Below are positions 62,256 to 64,000 of a stretch of 64,000 bases of DNA, piece by piece (position 1 is the first letter of the stretch; each line of letters begins with the position of its first letter). A program made the translations under genes and the position numbers. The DNA comes from Oenanthe sinensis. Its lineage: Eukaryota > Streptophyta > Magnoliopsida > Apiales > Apiaceae. Where the stretch lies: positions 10,701,375-10,765,374 of the forward strand of contig CM053801.1 of assembly GCA_028671895.1 (NCBI GenBank). Reading direction: 5' to 3'. The notes under the pieces are model-generated. The model searched no databases. It saw nothing but the letters and a program-made list of their open reading frames with translations, and had not been told where the DNA came from.

Positions 62256-63978
62256 TACTTTAAATAAAGATTCTACACATTACACTATTGGTGTACCCTC
62301 GCAAACTAATAAGTAATATCATCCTAATTTATATTAGAGGATATAAATTGTATTGCTCATTCTTGTTATTTGATTTTGAGTTAAAAATTAAAATAATCAA
62401 CTAATCTGATTACAATTAATACAATTTCCAATATCAAATTGGGCAAAAAAATATAGTATCTAAGTATCTAATTTTATTTGTAGGTACTTTTCCTTTTCGA
62501 AAAATGAGTTTTCTTTTAAAGTAATCTTTTGCAAGAATCTTGTCAAGCTGGTTGGGAACCAAAGAAATGTAAATCATCCCACAAACAAATATCCATATTA
62601 TCGGCAATACATATGATTTTAATCCGAGTATTATTAGGGTTTTATCTTATGGATATCGCTGAGTCTTTTAACTTTATCTATACCTATTTCCTAACATCGA
62701 TGTTCACAAAGAGTTTATACTTTATACTAGTTAAATATTTAATATGACATCGAATACATAAGAAGTCGTACATTATAAAGGTTAGTGGCTTAAACAAGGA
62801 CTTGGTTACTAAAAGAACAAGTTTTGATGTGCCCAAATTTATAGTTTAGCTTCTTTAATATAAGTGATAGAAATCATGAAGATTCCATTAAACCCTTTGG
62901 AAAATTAAAACTGTATGGTAATTATCCAATAGATGGCAAGCAATAAAAATATATATAACTGAAAGTCAAAAATACATAACGAATGTAATGCATGCTTGCT
63001 CTCTCTGTCAGGTGAGAAAAGAAGTTAACAAATAGTTTTGCAAAAAACAAACCCGTTACGATTATTGATTACTAATATTATTCTCACCAGTATAATGTTT
63101 AAGAGAGGCCTGCACCAAGCATAGCAATTTGTAGCAGTAAATTGTGAATCTGGTAACAACATCCCAAAAGGAGTTTGAAGCATTCCACAAAAGCAAACAA
63201 CCTATCATGTTTGGATTTTCATTTTAAGTACACAAGAGGACATGAAAGTACACAAAATAAGTATATTTATATTTTATCCAAAAAATACATTTTTATCAAA
63301 TACTCAATGTTATATATGAAAAATACATATATATTATGTATTATAGAAATTTACAAAAAAATTGTATTATATTATATTGTTTATTTTTATTTGATATATT
63401 ACTAAAACGCGACACGAAAAAGTACACAACAAGAAAGTACATGAATCTAGTTATTGTGTATGGGTTTGATAATGAGGTACACCAAACACGAAAGTGCATG
63501 ATACGATTCCAAGTTCTACTTAAAACTAACCAACTCATAAGTAATTTTAAAAAGTAAAAATGATGTACTTATTTTTTATATATACTTATTACAACTTTAT
63601 AATATGAATTAACAAAAAAAAATATAATTCAAACAAATAAAAAATATAGTATCGAAAGTCCAAACATATTATAATAAAGGTAAAAAAAAAAAAACCTAGC
63701 AAGTCTAATTGTTTTTAGAAGGAAGCTAAGCAGGTCCTAATCCAGTATCAGTTGATTATGATTTCTCTTTTAAAGCATTTCATTATCAATATTTTGAAAG
63801 CAAACAAGGAACCCCGATAAATTTCAGCTCAATAAGTAATAATCATGTATACAGTAGGAAACTATTTGTATCACATGAATTGAATATACAACCCATATAG
63901 AAATAAGGCACTTACATTACATGGGCTAGTATATGAAACCATTGCTGAGTGATATTCCCAGTAATATATATCTATCTT
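62256..63978. other. AT-rich non-coding DNA near the right edge
   Basis: Only short spurious frames; nothing recognised. Confidence 0.5.
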
Positions 63979-63996
63979 CATCGTCGTCGTCGTCTT
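63979..63996. repeat. (TCG)n microsatellite
   Basis: Five to six TCG/CGT triplets at the right edge. On the minus strand this reads GACGACGAC followed by an ATG, which could be a 5' leader or an exon start of the CCCH gene; not resolvable here. Confidence 0.6.
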
Positions 63997-64000
63997 ATTC

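Larger units (their letters stand above)
59987..64000. other. Upstream/intron region of the CCCH gene, repeats, unresolved
   Basis: This holds the missing 5' exon(s) of the CCCH gene or its long intron. It includes small tandem duplications (60318-60363, 60446-60499), a repeat array of about 235 bp (60730-61700), a MITE (62069-62246) and a TCG microsatellite at 63979-63996. I found no convincing coding exon. Confidence 0.45.

Overview
This is a nuclear segment from a flowering plant. Every recognisable gene is a split eukaryotic gene with GT-AG introns, and the products match known plant proteins (a Brittle-1 type carrier, a plant MED17, a plant Alba protein, an embryo-essential type ethanolamine kinase). 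Intergenic DNA is very AT-rich and full of miniature transposons. The mix suggests a eudicot, perhaps an asterid, but the sequence alone does not fix the species. No organellar, bacterial or viral genome is present.

Layout, left to right: RRS1 ribosome-biogenesis protein (+, 5' end outside the window, 671-3087); tRNA-headed SINE (3640-3811); BT1-type mitochondrial-carrier-family adenine nucleotide transporter (+, 5070-7876) with a Tourist-like MITE exactly at its stop codon; Alba-domain protein (-, 8945-10093); AT-rich spacer with two copies of a second SINE family and a Stowaway-like MITE; DDX3/Ded1-type DEAD-box RNA helicase (-, 13625-17119); a 12-kb gene-free region (17.1-29.2 kb) holding a LINE relic, a damaged LTR element with only about 165 bp between its LTRs, an inverted LTR fragment and a 2.1-kb non-autonomous element embedded in a (TA)n tract; ethanolamine kinase (+, 29200-36810, 11 exons) with four MITEs in its introns; Mediator subunit MED17 (-, 38711-44811, 8 exons) with two elements in its introns; transposon relics (45-48 kb); glyoxalase/VOC protein (+, 49350-50356); spacer with a Harbinger-like element; Asp/Glu-racemase-family protein (+, 55891-57008) followed at once by a 611-bp near-palindrome; and the 3' part of a CCCH zinc-finger gene (-, 58586-59986), whose upstream part lies in or beyond a tandem-repeat-rich region that I could not resolve.

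The genes are unrelated single-copy housekeeping or regulatory genes, each with its own promoter. They show no operon-like logic. All exon junctions given were checked for GT/AG borders and reading-frame continuity by reading the sequence. The distinctive content is the transposon layer: at least nine elements have readable terminal inverted repeats, and most of these have readable target-site duplications. They sit in introns, just after stop codons and next to promoters. No convincing new defence or metabolic system is visible. The most unusual items are the long-LTR/tiny-interior retroelement, the MITE that used a stop codon as its target site, the hAT-like elements built from iterated short words, and an apparent one-base frameshift in RRS1.
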